A program made the position numbers and the translations under genes. From assembly GCA_005656395.1 (NCBI GenBank), contig SRSI01000035.1:865814-929813 (forward strand): 64,000 bases of DNA, written 5' to 3'. The notes beneath the pieces were generated by a model. The model was not told the DNA's origin, ran no database searches, and saw only the letters and a program-made list of their open reading frames with translations. Shown here piece by piece: positions 46,277 to 58,800 of this stretch; within the stretch, counting starts at the first letter, position 1; each line of letters starts with the position of its first letter. Source of the stretch: Strongyloides papillosus (taxonomy: Eukaryota > Nematoda > Chromadorea > Rhabditida > Strongyloididae).

Positions 46277-47257
46277 ATGATATTTTTATTCATTATTTTT
46301 GAGCAATTATTTATTTATATCTATTCATGGGGTTTTTATGGACCTCCACCACCACCTCCACAACATTTACAAAAAAATTTCATACCATTTGTACCAAACA
46401 ACAATTTAGCATTAGGATACCCTACTGCTTATGGTTTAGGACAAGGTTTTGTTAACAAAAATGGTAGAGGTGATGGTGGTCCTGTAGACCAAGCAACAGC
46501 TAACACTTTCCCTATTAGGTGCTCTAATGGTGGTGCACATATAGGTAAAAAAATTATTTTTCATTTAAATAATATTTATTTAATGTTATAAAAATTGCAG
46601 GTAATTGCCGTCTGGATGTTGATGCTATTTGCCAGGCATTAGGAGGTGTTTGTATTAACTCAGCATGTTGTACAGTTCCTTTCACTGACTCTATTAATAA
46701 AGAACACTCAAGTTCAATAATTAAAAAACCCCTTTCAATGGTTGATATTGAGGTAGGATAATTTTATATGATTGAGAAATATTATTAAAGATTGTTAAAA
46801 TGTAATAACGAAAATATTTTAGATTATAAATGAAAAACCAAAGATTAAGAGTAAAAAGAAATCCCTTGAAATTGAGGAGGATGATGACGATGATGAGGAG
46901 TATGAGGATGATGAGAGTGTTGAGGAAAAACTTAATCAAATAAAAACCATTGATTTTGAGATGAAACAAAAACTAATGGAACTTAAAGAATTGTACAAGT
47001 TAATAGATGAAAATAAGGAAAAATTAATGTCACCACCATCAACATCAAAACCAAAAGTTGATATAACTAAAACTGACACCTCATTAACATCAAAAACTGT
47101 ATGTTTAACATTTGATCCTTTCTCTGAAAAATAACATATTTTCTTCTTATAGATATGTGAAAGTGGTATGAAACCCATCGGACCATGTGTAGATAACTCA
47201 ACATGCCCCATAAATTATACATGTGAAAAAAATTCTATATGTTGTTTTCAAATCTAA
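46277..47257 (+). CDS. Secreted protein with two six-cysteine modules
   Basis: Four exons: 46,277-46,544, 46,601-46,752, 46,823-47,098 and 47,153-47,257; 266 aa. A signal-like N-terminus is followed by a Pro-rich stretch (GPPPPPPQ) and a Gly-rich segment. Then comes a first Cys module with six cysteines (CSNGG.., NC, IC, VC, CC; about residues 82-113). The middle is acidic and probably helical (DDDDDEEYEDDE, MKQKLMELKELYKLI). The C-terminus is a second module of the same layout (CESGMKPIGPC, STC, YTC, SICC). This arrangement resembles the lustrin-type Cys-rich repeat common in nematode secreted proteins; such proteins are extracellular and otherwise of unknown role. All junctions are GT..AG in matching phase. 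It lies 272 bp after the patched-related gene and converges with eIF5. Confidence 0.75.
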
Positions 47258-47817
47258 CTTTTAATTTATATTTTTTTCCCTTTTAAAAAACAATAAATAT
47301 ATTTTCCCCACTTACATTATATTTTTTTTAATAATAATATATCATCACATGTCATGTTAAATGAGCAATAATAAAAGTGAAAAGTAACAAACATACATCA
47401 TTACATGTTCTTTTGTTTTTGATAATATTTATTTGCTAGAAATAAAAGTTGAAATTTCCTGCATAATTAGAAAAATTTCATTTCCACTTTATACTGGAAT
47501 AAGATTTTGGAAAACAGAAATTTACCATTATGTGAACTTTTACTTCCTTGTTAATGATTTCTAATGTTCCAATTATCATTTTTAATTTACTTTTTAGATA
47601 ACAAAAAATTCCCACACACCAAAAATCTATTAAACGAATAATTTTATAAAACTATACATAGTACAGAACAAAAAAATTTCAATTAAATTTTATTTAAAAT
47701 ATTCCGAATAGATGTAGTCATATTAATGTGCCACACGACACATGATAAAAAAAAATAAATTGGAATTATTTGAAAAATCACAGAATATCATAAAAAGATT
47801 AAAAAAAAATGTTATTT
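47258..47817. other. Convergent intergenic region
   Basis: Space between two converging genes; no coding frame. It contains AATAAA-like signals for the left gene (aataaatatattttcccc at about 47,293). Confidence 0.35.
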
Positions 47818-49083
47818 CTAAATATCATCAATGTCCAATTCCTCACCATCATCGTTCTTAACTGTTATTGGTTCTGGAGCAGCTTTGCTATGGCCATTAG
47901 TTTTAACTTCTACAGTAACAGAACCAAGTTGACGGGCACGGTCATCAAATTCAATCTCACCATCGGATTCCTCTTCACTACTCTCCTCCTCAGCCTCCTT
48001 CAACCAATTGATAACTGGTTCGCATTTATTAATAATTTCCTTGGAAAATTCTTTCTTAACATATTTACTACTTGGTTTAGCAGCCCATGCTAAGATTGCT
48101 TCTTCCTCACAAACATCATTATCATAAAGACATTTTAATATATGGGCAGCCTTTGGAAGGAGAGCATCTTTATATTTATGAATAACTTGCTCAATTCCAC
48201 CAAGAAGGTAACGTTGAGCTTTTTTGTCGTTTCTTGTAAATCCAAGAAGTAAAATGCGGTATTGAGAGATTTGTTTTAAAATATCTTGATCAAAAATAAC
48301 ATCACACAAAAGGAGAGGAGCTTTGACTTTCAACTCTAAACGTTCAGATTCATTAACAATAATCCTCCAGTCAGATAATGTACCATCCTCTTTGGCTTTT
48401 AATAAGTAATGATAAAGCATATCGAGTCTATCCTCAATTGGTTTATCAAGATCCTTATCAAGAACTAGTTTGCCAACTGCAGCAGTAATGGTCTCTTGTA
48501 CCTCCTCGACTGGGCACCAATCATCATCATCCTCAATAATCTCAGCTTTGGGGTCCTCAAAATCAAATGAATCATTTTGTTTCTCCTCAGTTGGGGAGGT
48601 ATTCTCTTTCTTGCTGCTATCCTTATCATCATCATTATTTTGTGGTGGTGGATTTTTGACAATAAAACTTGAGAGTTTGTGCTTTGGATCTATAATATAA
48701 GAATGACCACACGCCTTACATTTAGCATAAATTGTATTCTTCTTAATTGAATAGGTTGTCTCTGGATTATCACAACTGGCACAAAGAACAAACTTTCTGA
48801 TGAAACCATCGAGAAGATTTTGCAATTTTGTTGCATCATGATCACCATTGACAATGTAACGGTCATTCTTTGTATCAAAATTGGTTTGAGCTCCTAATTC
48901 ACAACCAAAATACTTTGTTGGATACATTGGCGGTCTCTCTAGAGCCTTAGCAATTTCAACCATATTAGCTATGACTGTCTTGATCCCATTACCTTTACCT
49001 TCAACTTTTGCTTGAAGCTTCGGCATCTTGTAACGGTAGTATGGATCCACTACATTACGATTGACATTAACGTTATTAGCCAT
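47818..49083 (-). CDS. eIF5: Eukaryotic translation initiation factor 5 (eIF5)
   Basis: Single exon, 421 aa. eIF5 is the GTPase-activating protein of eIF2 in the 43S pre-initiation complex and helps start-codon selection. The N-terminal domain is highly conserved (VNVNRNVVDPYYRYKMPKL, with the catalytic Arg at residue 17 equal to human Arg15; KVEGKGNGIKT; YPTKYFGCELGAQT). A zinc ribbon C-A-S-C .. C-K-A-C lies at about 100-125. An acidic linker (about 145-195) precedes the W2/HEAT domain, which ends with acidic boxes (EEESSEEESDGEIEFDD) that bind eIF2-beta and eIF1A. Its C-terminal tail is longer than usual by about 25 residues. A small spliced gene lies 147 bp upstream on the same strand, possibly in one operon. 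Confidence 0.96.
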   Translation of the reverse strand: MANNVNVNRNVVDPYYRYKMPKLQAKVEGKGNGIKTVIANMVEIAKALERPPMYPTKYFGCELGAQTNFDTKNDRYIVNGDHDATKLQNLLDGFIRKFVLCASCDNPETTYSIKKNTIYAKCKACGHSYIIDPKHKLSSFIVKNPPPQNNDDDKDSSKKENTSPTEEKQNDSFDFEDPKAEIIEDDDDWCPVEEVQETITAAVGKLVLDKDLDKPIEDRLDMLYHYLLKAKEDGTLSDWRIIVNESERLELKVKAPLLLCDVIFDQDILKQISQYRILLLGFTRNDKKAQRYLLGGIEQVIHKYKDALLPKAAHILKCLYDNDVCEEEAILAWAAKPSSKYVKKEFSKEIINKCEPVINWLKEAEEESSEEESDGEIEFDDRARQLGSVTVEVKTNGHSKAAPEPITVKNDDGEELDIDDI

Positions 49084-49230
49084 CTCGGTATATCTTGAAT
49101 CCTTTTTCTATTGCAAAAAAGACAAATTTTGGGGGTGGGGGGTCTTACACTAAAAAAAGATACATTAAAATGACACGCGTCAAAAACCAACAAAAAAAAT
49201 TAAAAAAAAGATTGATAAAACATACAGATA

Positions 49231-49547
49231 TTAGTGAATTTTGAGATAAATCTCTGTTGGGAAATGAGACGTTGAAGGCCAAACAGTATTAGAGGAGTTT
49301 TGACAAAGCATGCGTTGTCCTGCTATATAAGTATTGCAGTTAGCTTGAAAATTATGAAGTCCACCGTTGCTAGTGATCTTCAGTTTTGCTCGTTTTTTTG
49401 ACAACCTCACTATAAATAACCATTTATTATATGTTAATTTTTTGTAATCATAAATTATTTATAAAATATGAAAATAATCTTACCTTGATGTTGGCTGTCT
49501 GACATAAAACACTTAGACGATGAAAAACTGTTAAAGTCAAAGGACAT
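49231..49547 (-). CDS. Small spliced gene of unknown function upstream of eIF5
   Basis: Exons 49,484-49,547 and 49,231-49,409, joined by a 74-bp intron (GTAAG..TATAG, phase 1); 80 aa. Neither exon is long enough to stand out alone, but the joined frame is open from an ATG with an in-frame TAG just upstream to a TAA. The product starts MSFDFNSFSSSKC, has a nuclear-localisation-like cluster RLSKKRAKLK at the exon junction, then a Gly/Asn-rich segment with two cysteines and an aromatic C-terminus (WPSTSHFPTEIYLKIH). There is no signal peptide or membrane helix. Codon use is less AT-rich than surrounding DNA. I recognise no family. The stop is 147 bp from the eIF5 start on the same strand, so an operon is possible. 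The alternative is a spliced 5' leader of eIF5. Confidence 0.5.
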
Positions 49548-52500
49548 GCAAAATATGCCTTTAAAATACTAGACTGACTTACTATGTGAGAATTAAACTC
49601 TGAAATAAATTATATTTCACCTATGAATAGAATAATTTAATAGTACAAAATTAAAAAATTTATAATTAATTTTAAACAACCATGATTAAAAGCTACTTAA
49701 TAGTGGCACAACTCCAAAGTCGTCGTGAGATCAAGGACACGAAACCATGAATACGGTAAAAGTAGACATTAATAACAAAAAAAGTTGAGTGTAACATTTT
49801 TAAATAATGAATAGAAAGAAATGAAGAGATAGATATATGTACATGTACATGATGCCTCCCCCTACAACAAAATATTTATATATATTGTTTGAAGTTATAT
49901 TTGTTCTAGATATATAAATATATTTACTTCACCAATTAAATATAATATAAATTTAAATATGAAAAATTTTTCTATTGTTTAATCTAATTTCCATAAACCA
50001 AATAATGATGCGTATATATGTATAATATAATATATCAAAGAATATGATATGGGTGTTATGTATGGTGATGGATTTTTTGATAAGGGAGATTGATATGTTG
50101 AGAGAAAGGAAACAACAAAAAATATTATGGAATCAAGTAGATAACAGATAACAATGACAATATTTAAGTAGATATGTCGTAAGAGAATGAAAAGAATGCA
50201 TCAGGAGGAACTGTAAATATATGTTAAGAGCATTACGAAATGTAGACGAGAAATTAAAAAATAAATAGAAATGTCAAAAGGAGTTTTAAAAGATGGAAGC
50301 TTAAGAAAGTACTAATACGAATAAATTGTTAAATGTTCCTAATGTCATGAAAACCGGTACTAATATAAATGCAATTTTTTTTGCACACACACAGAAATGA
50401 TACGTACAATGGATTTTCATAATATCATTAAGAAAATTTATCAATAGTATAGTAATCTAATAATATGGGTCCTGGTTTTTAGATAAAATATTAAAAAGTA
50501 TAAAACATTTTCTGATAGTGATTAGCTTGCACTTCATCCATTTGTTTAAATAGAACTAAACTAAAATTTTGTATGTCATGTAGAAGAATAGTGTATTTCT
50601 CTCACTCTTTACAATGTACGAATAACAAGTACAATAATTTATGGAGTCACGAAGGTATTTCTACCGAAATGATTTTTTGTACATATTACACCAAATGTTG
50701 GACTAAATTTCAAAATATCACTAGGATTTATGATGTTATGAAGAAAATTAATCTTAATATTTGTTTGCATTAATGTTTGATAAGGATGTTATAGGAATTA
50801 GTGCTATTTTTTATTTTGATGCTGTTGATTTTACAGCTTAAAAAGTTTTAAAAATATAATAAATAATGCAATCTAAATAATGAAAGATTTTGAAATAACA
50901 TTAATCAATCATTTTAACCACAAATAAATCCATTAAAAAGTCCCCCATAATTAGGAGCAATTTGATTACATTTAGAAACAATGGTTATTACGAAATATAT
51001 AATCACAATGCACAAACTTTCACATATTTTGTATTACCTTTGAATGTTCTAAATGTATAGAATATTTCCAAACGGTTTTATTAGATATGTATGGTGTAAC
51101 GAAAAAATCTAGTTATTTCAATGGTATAGAGGGAATGATTAATAAATATTGTGAAATGAATAGGTTATATACATATATATGTTTTAAAGATATAATCTTA
51201 ACATGATAAGAGAAACAATTTTGGGGCGTTATCCAAAGGAATGTGTTTTAGATTTTTGTGACATAAAGAAAATGATATTAAATGTAATATCAACCATGTT
51301 TAGGAGAAAGGTTTGACTAAAAATTAAGAAATAATCACAGAAAATAAAGAATAGAAAAATATTTTAAAATGGTATAGTTATAAATACTTCAACGATAATA
51401 TTATCATCTTCACTCTGTCATCATCTATCTCGTTCTCTTTTTTTTGTCTCCTCAATAAAACACATTTGTATACACATTTTCATTTATTTAACAAATAAAG
51501 GAATGAACAAAAAAAATTAGTGGTGAAATAAAAGTATAATAACCATATCAATTCCTGTTTTTGAAATTGGCTAACTTTTGGTTGACATTAAACGTTTAAT
51601 TAACCAAATAATAATATATGATATTAGTATATTTATTTTAATATGTTGTACTTTAAGATAAATATATTTCAAAATCAAATATCACACTTTCCTATCGATT
51701 TTGAAGTGTGATAGGAGAACAATTAAACCAACAAAAATATATGTGTATAAACATATATATATTTAATGATAGTGTAATAACATATTTATTATAAATGAAT
51801 AAATTAGTTTCCAAGAATAATATCCAATAAAATTATTAATTTGAAACTTTATAACATAACTATCACTCTGTAATAAAAATTATTTTTGATAAAGTAGCAA
51901 AAAAAAATAAAATATAAGAATATTCATGTAAATAGAAAGAGTAAAATAGCAATTAAATTTGCGTGTATGTATGGGTGTATGTGCATACTTCTTTGAGGGG
52001 AACTATTAAAAGATATACATTGTTGTCATGTGGGTTGATAACTCTATGAGTATTTTTATGTGTTACTTGGGTAAGATGGAGAATAAGAATAATTTGGTGT
52101 TAAGAATCTTCCCCTTTTTTTTCATTGGTGAAATATTACTTTTAAAGTTGTTTAAAATATTTTAAAAGATATATTTGTATTACTCTTACTAGATGCAAAG
52201 AGTAATAACAAACATTATAAAGAATTTGATGGAAACACCGCAAAAAAGGAGGGATAGTTTGAATTTCTATTTCTTTTGTTTACTAAAAAATATAAAAAAA
52301 ATTGCTAAAATATTTTCTAAAAAATATGTTTTATTTTTAAAAACTGAGAGTAGCAGTGTTTTTATAAAAATATATCCAGTTATGCATACATTGGTGCTAA
52401 AAAATATACCAAAACAAAAAGTACATGGAAAATTCTGTATACAAATTAATTGCCTTTGATTACATATTTACAAGAAATGTTTTCTTCCTTTTAATGGCCA

Positions 52501-52803
52501 TTAAAGACATGAAAATTGGAGTTTCCTTATTTTATTTCTTTTAAATATATAGAGAAAATACTATAAAATATTATGGTATGTTATAAGAAGTTATAAACAT
52601 TAAAAAAATAATTTAATTATGAATTTTTTGTGATGAAAATTAATAATTTATTGTAGTTTTTTTCTTTCTTTTTAATATTTCTTTCATATCCATACATAAA
52701 ATATATAAAAGGAAATAAACGACAAATAGAAAGAAAAAAGTAAAACAGATATTTAATATGATATATGAAATGTGGATTTAAATATCTTTTTCTTTTTTTA
52801 TCC
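49548..52803. other. Long gene-free stretch
   Basis: About 3.2 kb with no frame having domain or splice support. The frames at 50,573-50,773 and 52,193-52,459 look like chance. It contains tracts of dinucleotide-like atat and purine-rich runs. Promoter or UTR functions for the flanking minus-strand genes are possible. Confidence 0.4.
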
Positions 52804-53608
52804 TTAGGCAATATCTTCTTCCGTTAAATAATTTTTACATAAAAAGACAAATTCATCGTAATCCAGTACTCTATCACCATCGATGTCATATTCCTTAAAT
52901 ATCGAATCAATTAACTGATGGTCTTGTATTCCACCGAATTCTTTCATTATATAATGGAAATCTTTTTTTGTTATGCCACCACTCTCGCTGACATCAAAAG
53001 CTTGGAAACATTCTTTTATAAAGTCATTCCAACTTTTTTGTTTGTGTGATAATTTACCCATGAATTCACAAAATTCATCAAAATCTATTTGTTGGTTGCC
53101 ACGTTTATCTACCTCTTCGATTATCTTTTTCAAATCCTCAACTGTTGGGTCTAAACCCAAATCCCTTACAGCTTTTTCCAACTCATCTAAGCCAATAGCT
53201 CCAGAACGATCTAAAAAATAAATTAAAAATATTAATAAATATTACATATAAATATGTACAAAAATTAAATAAAATAAAAAATTAAATATACCTGCATCAA
53301 ACATATTGAAAACTGCCCTATATTCCGACAATTCTTCTTGTGTATATTTTGTTAAATCTGTGATTAAAGGTTCCGTGGATAAGTCTACAGCCCCAAGATT
53401 AAGTCCTATATGTTCGATACTCTTAAAAAAAATAATAAATTAAATAATTTGTTGAAGAAAAATGGTGTGGAAATCTCACCTTAAGTCTCATATTTGTTGA
53501 AAATGGACCAGGAAGTTTTCCTGAAGACCGGATGCTTGAGATTGGTATCTGCTTCTTGAGTGCACTAGGCCGTCTAATGGTTAAACTGGTTACTGAAGGA
53601 TTTTTCAT
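52804..53608 (-). CDS. EF-hand calcium-binding protein (calmodulin/centrin-like) with N-terminal extension
   Basis: Exons 53,480-53,608, 53,292-53,421 and 52,804-53,210 (introns of 58 and 81 bp); 221 aa. The last 140 residues form two EF-hand pairs with loops DADRSGAIGLDE, DKRGNQQIDFDE, DVSESGGITKKD and DIDGDRVLDYDE. Loops 1 and 4 have complete acidic ligands. Loop 2 has basic or amide residues at positions 3 and 5, and loop 3 ends in Asp instead of Glu, so those two may bind Ca2+ weakly. A basic Ser/Pro-rich 80-residue N-terminal region (TIRRPSALKKQIPISSIRSS) precedes them and is unlike calmodulin. The exons join in phase 0 and 1. It is not one of the classic calmodulin or troponin-C genes by sequence; its partner is unknown. 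Confidence 0.85.
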
Positions 53609-55296
53609 GCTGCTCCTCTATAAGTTACTCCCTACTTTTTCATTTACAAATGGGTGGTTTTAATTAGAAGGAAAGAAAAAAAATAAAGTTTATCCCTACC
53701 TTCTTTTAAATAAATTATATGTATATATGTTATATATATGGTCTATAAATGATAATTAGTTTTATATGCATTTACATGGATAAACTTCTATGTATGGTAA
53801 TGACGTAAAAGTAGTTGATATAAACATATGTGATAAAAAATTGTATGTTAATATAAAGAATTGATAGAAATAGGGTTGTTATAGAAGATGAAAAATAGAA
53901 ATGTACAATTTAAATGTTTATTCAAAAATAGTAATAATGGATGGAAGAGTTCCTATTGAGATAGAGATATATATTTTATATATTGTGTAATATTAAAATA
54001 TTCTAAAGAAAGAAAATAAGGACAATTTTTATCATGAATCGATTGTTGTCCCTGGATATTTTGAAAGAGGAAGAGATAGTTAAATTAAATTTAAAGCATA
54101 CCCAATAAATCTCTATGTGTTATGTTCTAAAACCCAGACAACAAAAGGAGTTATATATATTGTTGTTGAGGACGTAGTTGAGAATGATGTGATAATAATT
54201 GTCATAACGTAGAATATTATACTCTTCTATTTATTTTTAATTATCTAAGATATCATAGTAGTATGTTATTTGATATATTTTTTAAAATATCAATAATCTT
54301 TATAATAATTCTAATAATAATAGCTATGGGATAATAAAAATTTTTTTATAGTATTATACTCTCTTAATGCTCCTATAAAATAAATAATTTTTATAAACAA
54401 TTGCTCCCATTTTATACGAAAAAATGCCATAAAATAAATAATAGACATATATGAAATGCTTAAAGAACATTACATTCATTAAAAAATTACTTCCTCAAAT
54501 AAATTACTTAATACATCATGAATTAAGTATAAAAAAAGGTTATTTTCTTATACATTATTTAAATAAAATGTTATTTTAGTACGATAAAAGTAGAAAAAAT
54601 ATGCCTAGGTCCATATAAAAATACCAGTAGGTCAAATTTTTTATCCTTACTCAATCATTAACTATTAAAAGAAATCTAGGTATATAGAAAAAAAAGACTG
54701 ACATGAATATGGTCATACATTATAAATTTATTATTATCTCATATTTTTATTATATTTTTTCACAAACTATTTTAAAGAAATATTAAAACTGAAGACAACC
54801 TCATGTAGAGAAATTTACTACCCTTTTCCTCCATTTTGATATCCCTTTTCCGGTAAAGTAAACAACAACAAGAATAATTTAAAAAAATCAAAAGGAAAAA
54901 TATTTATAAATTGATATTGTAAAAATACCAAAGTAAAAGCAAGGAAAAATTTTTAAGGATAAAATATTTAATTTATTAACGTTATTTTTAAAATATATAA
55001 TAATAAAAGAAGGACTAAAATTTAGTTTAATATTATATATCTTTAAAAGACATCAATTATATATATTTTTCTTAAATATTACATATTATTTGGATATATT
55101 GGATGGACCAAAAATACAAAATGTAGAAAAAAAATTAAGGCATTTAATGGCACTGCATAAAAATTTTTTTATAGGATCTTTCAAGTCAAAAACCAAAAGC
55201 CCGTGTCTCAATTTATAGTTTTCATGTTATGAGTAGATAAAAAATATAATAAAGAATAATTTCTTTTGACTTTTTTTCATTCTTATCTTTAAATAT
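53609..55296. other. Gene-free stretch
   Basis: No supported coding region; low-complexity AT tracts. Probably the promoter of the EF-hand gene. Confidence 0.4.
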
Positions 55297-55805
55297 TTAA
55301 AGACGTTGACTTGACATCAATTCATGTTTTATAGCTTTCTCATCAATGTCTGAGAGATCAGAAGCCTGAACTTGCATAAGAGATTCAAGACCAAGTGTTG
55401 CTTTGAGAGCACGAACAGATGAGGCGTAAAGCATACGTCTTCTTACTGGAGCATCATCAGGACAAAATTGAATAAAGACTATTTTTGATAATTTTGAAGC
55501 ACCTTCAGCTCCTTGTCTTTGGACGGTAACCTCAACATCTACAGCTGCATATCGGCATTCTTTACCATTTCCAACACAATCTTTCATTGACTAAAAATAT
55601 AATTTTGAATATTTTTTGATATTAATAATTATCTACTTACATCTACAAACTCGGAATATGGAGCTCCTTTACCTCCTTTCTTCTCAACAATAATTGTAGT
55701 ATCATCATCACTGATTCTAAAGATTAGAAATGAATGCATATGCTTATTATGAAGTTCATCATAAGCAGTTTTGACTGATGAATCAACTTTAACTCCGGAT
55801 GCCAT
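55297..55805 (-). CDS. unc-60: ADF/cofilin actin-severing protein, UNC-60B type
   Basis: Exons 55,641-55,805 and 55,297-55,590 with a 50-bp phase-0 intron; 152 aa, the length I recall for C. elegans UNC-60B. It binds and severs actin filaments and, in worms, the B form organises body-wall muscle thin filaments. Matches: MASGVKVD at the start, YDELHNKHMHSFLIF, KECRYAAVDVEVTVQRQGAEG, the actin-binding helix APVRRRMLYASSVRALKATL and SLMQVQASDLSD. In C. elegans the A and B isoforms share a first exon with only the Met; here the B-type start is in a full exon and no A-type exons are seen downstream, so the locus may encode only the B form. Confidence 0.95.
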
Positions 55806-57787
55806 AATTTATTTAAAATAGAAAGAAATCTAAAAATAGATTAAAATTAAATTCAATAAAAAAAGATCAAAAGATAAAATAAAAAAAATCAAATTTAATA
55901 AAATCAAGTGTCATAAAATTATTATAAAAAGTTCTATTTAAAATTAAAAAAAATTGATGTCAAAAAGAATCTTATTATAAAAATTTTTGGAACACCTCAA
56001 TTTTAAAACTAAAGACGTTAATATGATAGTAACATTAGTGATAAAATTTTCGAAAAAGAGGTTATATTTTTCTATATAATATATAAATCTGAACGCAATT
56101 AAAACACCACCGCTAGCTATATCAAATCACTCTCTTCTATTTTTCCCCTCTATATACTCCTCTCCCAATCGTTATAATAATATATGTATATATTCTTGAC
56201 AAAATATTAAATTTTTCTGTTTTCCTCAACTTTTCCACCTCCACAAGAATGAGATTTTATATATGTATATTATATATTTATATATTGGTGTAAGTTAAAA
56301 AGTCATATAAATAATTTTTGTTAATAAAAGACAACAAGAAGTCTGCTTCTGATTTATTAAATATATATTATATATATCTGGTTGTAACTCTTTCTTTTTT
56401 TCTTCATAGATCATTTAAGAAAAGATATATAGATAAAACTATAAATAATATATTTATTATAAGAGATTTTCATAGTGGACAGAGGAAATTTTTCAACAGT
56501 TAAGGGGAGATATATATATTATTGATAATAAAACATAATTGAAATCAACAATTGTTCTAACAATAATAAGAAAATTAATAAATACATTTAATATATATAA
56601 TAATATATACATATATATAAGTATATTGTAAATGATTTTTATGATATATAATTTTAAGAAGGAACATTATTAAGATGAGAAGAGATTAAAGAAATATATT
56701 TGTCAAATGTTACAACTATATCATCACAAAATAATAAAACTTATTTTTTCTCCATAGTATATTTTATCATCTTTTCTTCCTTTCAATTTCTCTATCATCA
56801 TCATTTTCTTCTCCAGCAACAATGTATAATACATATTATTCTTAGAGACTATCTCCTACAAGACATCATCATCATTTTTTTTCTAAATTTTTTGTAGAAA
56901 AGAATATGTATATAATAAATATAGTATAATAAAAATTAAATATTCTATTAAAAAGTTTTTAAATTGATTTTTTTCTGTGAGGTATATTTGTTAGCATAAT
57001 TTTTTATCTATTGTAAATATCATGATATAGATTAAATTTTCTAACTAATTAGTACATAGTATTAATACACACTTTTTTTAACCTATTCAATATTTTTTTA
57101 TATTGGTAAAAAGGATATCTGTACAGGAAGATTGTGAAATAATCTTAGCTAACAGCTTTAATAATTATGACATACTTTCAATATTATTTCAGAAAAAGGA
57201 AATTTTTAAAAAATGAAAAACGAAATTTTTTTAACTATCAACAGGTAGAAATTTAATAAGATTAATATTAGTTAAATCTTAGAAGAATAAAAGTAACAAA
57301 GATGTAATGAAGAAGGGGGTGAAAGAATTAAGAAAAAAGATTTTGCAAAATTAACAAAGTTTATTCTTTCTTATATACCAAGTTATAAACAACTGCACCT
57401 TTTAAACCTACGCTATCTTTTTTTTCATTTTCTTTCTCTAGATAACATATACAATTTTTCAAAAGCCATCAAAATTTTTTATATTTCTACTTTAAAATGT
57501 CAAAAGTATGATTCACAAAAGATATATCTTTACAGATGTCAAATATTTTAACGCTATTTTTTTACCTTAGAATAATAATTAATTTCAATCTTTTTGATAA
57601 AATGAAAATAAAAATTAATTTGGGGAGTGAGGTGAAATGTTAATGATAAAGAAAAATAATTGTCATAGATAATACACATATGAATGTTTATTTGGAAAAA
57701 CATATGTTTTATCTTTTTATATTATATAAATTTTTAAAAAAAACAAACAATAGAATTATATAATAATAGATATAAAAAAGTGAAAGG
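55806..57787. other. Gene-free stretch upstream of the cofilin gene
   Basis: No supported gene in about 2 kb. A pyrimidine-rich segment (ctctcttctatttttcccct, about 56,131) may belong to the muscle-gene promoter. The frames at 56,318-56,503 and 56,700-56,897 show no domain. Confidence 0.4.
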
Positions 57788-58800
57788 TCATATATTATTT
57801 AATCTAATTTTGGGATTGTAAAATTTAAACATGACATAATCAGTATAATAAAGATTAACTAATTTTTTCGTTAACTCCTTGTCATATCTTAAGAAATCTT
57901 CAAACAAAGTTCTTATTGGAGAATCAAAGTCTTGTGTTCAGTGAAGTTACTCCTTAAATCACGTTGAATTTTTTCTCTCAAATAACTTGGTACCCCCAAC
58001 ATTTTTGTAATAATCATCTAAATCACTATATAATTTTGTTTTATTAGTAATAATAAAAAATTTTTATACTTTTCTTTCTCCTCATTCAAATAGCATTTCC
58101 ATGATTGGGGCATAAAGTGAAATCTTCCATCGTATATGGATGTAATTCACCTGTATCATGGAATATTTTGGCTCTCCTATATATCTCATTAATGAAACAT
58201 TCAATATCATAACCACAACCAAACAATTTTTCATTTTATTATTATCTTTAATCCTTTCACGAATACACTTATCAACAAAACCACTTAAAAATCTATCAAT
58301 AGGATCTCTAACAATAATATGATAGTTATATGATTTGTCATTTGGATAATTGATAAAATGTCTTAACTTATTTCTATTATTAAGAACAGCTGGTGGATTT
58401 CTACAAGTCATAGAAGAATACATCCTATCAGTTATTGAAATATTTTTCTTTAAATATTCTATTGGATCATATAATAGACACATTAACTCTTCCATTACTG
58501 TACACATACTTTTAGTATTCATACAATATATCAATTTGTTATTTGGTGCCACTCTATAATCTGCATTGAAATTTCTTATATTACGTAGTTTTCCATCACC
58601 GATATTAAATAAGAGTGGATTTAAAAAAAATCTAAAATAAATAAAAATTTAGAGTGTTAGGGTAACAATTAATTAAATATTTAATCTGTGTAGTAAAACT
58701 TTCCTTGATATATAACTAAGGCAATAAAAAATAAGGAACAATAAATAATGTACACTTTCAAGCACTCAATTATAGTTTTTCTTCTTTTTAAGCATAACAT
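57788..58800 (-). CDS. Carbohydrate sulfotransferase-like protein, reading frame interrupted
   Basis: Golgi type II membrane protein of the nematode-expanded carbohydrate sulfotransferase family, which transfers sulfate from PAPS to glycans. Exon 1 (58,700-58,800) encodes a short basic tail and membrane anchor (VYIIYCSLFFIALVIY). Exon 2 starts at 58,631 in phase with it. Family landmarks: NPLLFNIGDGKLRN, RVAPNNKLIYCM, the 5'-phosphosulfate site NTKSMCTVM, and the 3'-phosphate site VRDPIDRFLSGFVDKC. After this the frame breaks at single-base differences in homopolymers (about 58,221, 58,120, 57,993 and 57,926), although each following segment still reads as family sequence (GCGYDIECF, MPQSWKCYL, DSPIRTLFEDFLRYDKEL). 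A further 44-bp intron is at 58,026-58,069. Either a recent pseudogene or base-calling errors; no nonsense substitutions were found. Confidence 0.7.

Noticed and set aside
48470..48700. Plus-strand frame inside eIF5
   Set aside because: Antisense to the acidic linker of eIF5; no domain and no splice support.
52193..52459. 88-codon plus-strand frame
   Set aside because: Lys/Ile/Phe composition of AT-rich noncoding DNA, no domain, no partner exon.
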